A stretch of DNA of 8,455 nt from an uncultured Aquabacterium sp. Lineage in GTDB: Bacteria > Pseudomonadota > Gammaproteobacteria > Burkholderiales > Burkholderiaceae_C. Location of the stretch: the NCBI GenBank assembly GCA_937923225.1, contig CALAKR010000024.1:1-8455 (forward strand), written 5' to 3'. Position numbers and translations under genes: made by a program. Positions 7,037 to 8,455 of this stretch are shown here, one piece after another. Position 1 is the stretch's first letter. Every line of letters starts with the position of its first letter. The notes under the pieces are model-generated. The model saw nothing but the letters and a program-made list of their open reading frames with translations. It had not been told where the DNA came from and did not search any database.

Positions 7037-7801
7037 ATGAGCCTGAACATCCCTTCCCTCAAGGACAAGGTCAGCCCCGAAGAGTGGCAACTGCGCACCG
7101 ACCTGGCCGCCTGCTACCGCCTGGTCGCCCTGTACGGCTGGAGCGATCTGGTCTTCACGCACATCTCGGCGCGCATCCCGGGGCCGGAGCACCACTTCCT
7201 GATCAACCCCTACGGGCTGATGTTCGACGAGATCACCGCGTCCAGCCTGGTCAAGGTCGACCAGGACTGCAACAAGCTCAGCGAATCGCCCTTCCCCGTG
7301 AACCCGGCCGGCTTCACCATCCACAGCGCGGTGCATGCCGTGCGCGAGGACGCCGGCTGCGTGCTGCACACGCACACGCGCGCTGGCGTGGGCGTATCGG
7401 CGCAGAAGGCCGGCGTGCTGCCCATCTCGCAGCAAAGCACCTTCGTGCTGGCCTCGCTGGCCTACCACGAGTACGAAGGCGTGGCCTTCCGCGAAGATGA
7501 AAAGCCGCGCCTGCAGGCCGACCTGGGCGAGGCCAACTTCCTGATGCTGCGCAACCACGGCCTGCTGACGGTGGGCCGTACCGTGGCCGATGCCTTCCTG
7601 GCCATGTACATCTTCGAGAGCACCTGCCAGATCCAGCTGGCCGCGCAATCCGGCGGTGCTGAGCTCACGCGGGTGCACCCGCAGATCGTCGAAGGCGTGG
7701 GCCATGCGATGAAGGTGCAGACCGGCGGCATGGGTGGCGCCTTCGTGTGGCCCTCGCTGCTGCGCAAGGTCGAGCGCCAGGCGCCTGACTACAAGAACTG
7801 A
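7037..7801 (+). CDS. Class II aldolase/adducin-family protein lacking the usual catalytic Glu
   Basis: This is a 254-residue cytoplasmic protein of the class II aldolase/adducin family, whose enzymes cleave sugar phosphates or epimerise them with a bound divalent metal. The start at 7037 has GAGGAG (7026-7031) 5 nt upstream; an upstream extension would overlap the permease. The metal site appears intact: His111 and His113 in LHTHTRAG and His174 in LRNHGLL. However, aligned by eye with fuculose-1-phosphate aldolase, the position of its catalytic Glu73 is Gly92 in NPAGFTIHS. PAGF plus HTHTRAG is typical of the adducin-like branch common in proteobacteria, whose reactions are mostly unknown. The C-terminal part (about 195-254) includes RVHPQIVE and GMGGAFVWPSLLRK, also typical of that branch. 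It sits 13 bp after the permease and 15 bp before a membrane-protein gene, so it is likely cotranscribed. Family is secure; substrate and even catalytic activity are open. Confidence 0.93.
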   Translation: MSLNIPSLKDKVSPEEWQLRTDLAACYRLVALYGWSDLVFTHISARIPGPEHHFLINPYGLMFDEITASSLVKVDQDCNKLSESPFPVNPAGFTIHSAVHAVREDAGCVLHTHTRAGVGVSAQKAGVLPISQQSTFVLASLAYHEYEGVAFREDEKPRLQADLGEANFLMLRNHGLLTVGRTVADAFLAMYIFESTCQIQLAAQSGGAELTRVHPQIVEGVGHAMKVQTGGMGGAFVWPSLLRKVERQAPDYKN

Positions 7802-7816
7802 GCGGGGCCGGCACGC

Positions 7817-8455
7817 ATGAACAAGCTGTGGGTGATCATCACCCTGGTGATCGCGGCGCTGGGCCTGTCCACGCTGATCGTGGTGGGCGGCGACATGGTC
7901 AAGGGCTACGACCCGAAGGCCAATGCCGCCTCCGGTGCCGACGTGGGCACGCCCTGGCAGATCGATCAGGTGGCGCAAGGCCGCACGCGCGTGGCCGGCC
8001 TGGTACTGGCCCTGCCGGGCCAGCCTCAAACGGGTGACGGCACCCTGGCCGACGTGCTGCGCCTGTGGCCCGACAAGACCCAGGTGGCCGTGGTGGCCTC
8101 GCCCGACGAGGTCGGGGCACTCGAAGCCTTCGTCGACCCGGCCATGCTGGGCTTCGTGGGCGGCAAGCTGGTGCTGAGCCTGCAGATGGACCCGGTGCGC
8201 ATCGCCGATTTCAAGCGGCGCGCGGCCAAGGTCGATTTCATGGAAAGCACCACGCGCAAGTTCACGCTCTCGGCCGATGATCTGGAGGCGGCCAAGGCGG
8301 CCCCCATCGTGGCCGCGGCCTTCGTGCCCCAGGCCCAGCTGGATGCCGACACGGTGATCGGCCGCTTCGGCCAGCCCGCCCAGCGCCTGCCCGGCAGCGG
8401 GGGCAGCGAGCACCTGCTCTACCCCGAGCAGGGCGTGGACGTGGTCATCTCGCCC
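7817..8455 (+). CDS. Single-pass membrane protein of unknown function, 3' end missing
   Basis: The frame opened by ATG at 7817 has no stop before the window ends; 213 residues are visible. It begins 15 bp after the aldolase stop, with a weak purine-rich site (AGCGGGG, 7801-7807). Residues 4-24 (LWVIITLVIAALGLSTLIVVG) form one hydrophobic segment preceded by a lysine, so it is an uncleaved signal anchor or signal peptide, with the rest probably in the periplasm. There is no lipobox cysteine. The following region is alternating soluble strands and helices with few Cys. Near the visible end, VIGRFGQPAQRL (183-194) and EHLLYPEQGVDVVIS (202-216, partly cut) faintly resemble the SmpA/BamE-type pattern of a Gly-x-Pro turn followed by a tyrosine-proline strand, but this is weak. 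Codon use matches its neighbours. I do not recognise the family. Its place at the end of the cluster suggests cotranscription. Confidence 0.85.
   Translation, partial: MNKLWVIITLVIAALGLSTLIVVGGDMVKGYDPKANAASGADVGTPWQIDQVAQGRTRVAGLVLALPGQPQTGDGTLADVLRLWPDKTQVAVVASPDEVGALEAFVDPAMLGFVGGKLVLSLQMDPVRIADFKRRAAKVDFMESTTRKFTLSADDLEAAKAAPIVAAAFVPQAQLDADTVIGRFGQPAQRLPGSGGSEHLLYPEQGVDVVISP

Noticed and set aside
5635..8413. Two minus-strand open frames of 487 and 474 residues opposite the permease, aldolase and membrane-protein genes
   Set aside because: His/Gly/Asp/Gln-rich composition without domains or ribosome sites; they run across several real genes, as expected for antisense frames in GC-rich DNA.

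Overview
The window looks like ordinary chromosomal DNA from a GC-rich proteobacterium. A member of the order Burkholderiales, perhaps a Comamonadaceae-like betaproteobacterium, is the best guess. The grounds are the strong G/C third-position bias (CTG, GGC, GCC and ATC codons dominate), the glutathione-dependent formaldehyde pathway, and the general look of the proteins. This placement is an inference, because no rRNA or other marker gene is present. I see no transposase, integrase, phage gene, CRISPR array, tRNA or rRNA.

Left part (1-2113). The window opens inside the 3' end of an acyl-CoA ligase gene (+). Next comes a convergent minus-strand gene for an exported DUF302-family protein (450-986), whose transcript probably ends at a good intrinsic terminator at 380-407. 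A short 78-bp divergent region separates it from a plus-strand gene (1065-1967) for a six-helix, voltage-sensor-type potassium channel carrying a C-terminal four-cysteine zinc ribbon. A 146-bp gap follows. It contains two overlapping, mutually exclusive hairpins just after the channel stop codon, and an inverted repeat around a possible -10 element upstream of the next gene.

Right part (2114-8455). Six genes lie head to tail on the plus strand and look like one operon: adhC/frmA-type S-(hydroxymethyl)glutathione dehydrogenase, S-formylglutathione hydrolase (77-bp gap with a perfect hairpin), malonyl-CoA synthetase matB (ATGA overlap), a RutG-type nucleobase permease (10-bp gap), a class II aldolase/adducin-family protein (13-bp gap), and an unrecognised single-pass membrane protein that runs off the right edge (15-bp gap).

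How they may work together. The first two genes form the complete glutathione-dependent route from formaldehyde to formate. The next genes suggest uptake of a pyrimidine-like nucleobase (RutG type) and activation of malonate (MatB). Malonate is the end product of the oxidative (barbiturate) route of uracil breakdown, so one attractive but unproven reading is that the distal genes feed nucleobase carbon into malonyl-CoA. The aldolase-like protein and the membrane protein would then be accessory members of unknown function. The gene families are well known. What may be new is the grouping, the altered active site of the aldolase-like protein, and the membrane protein.
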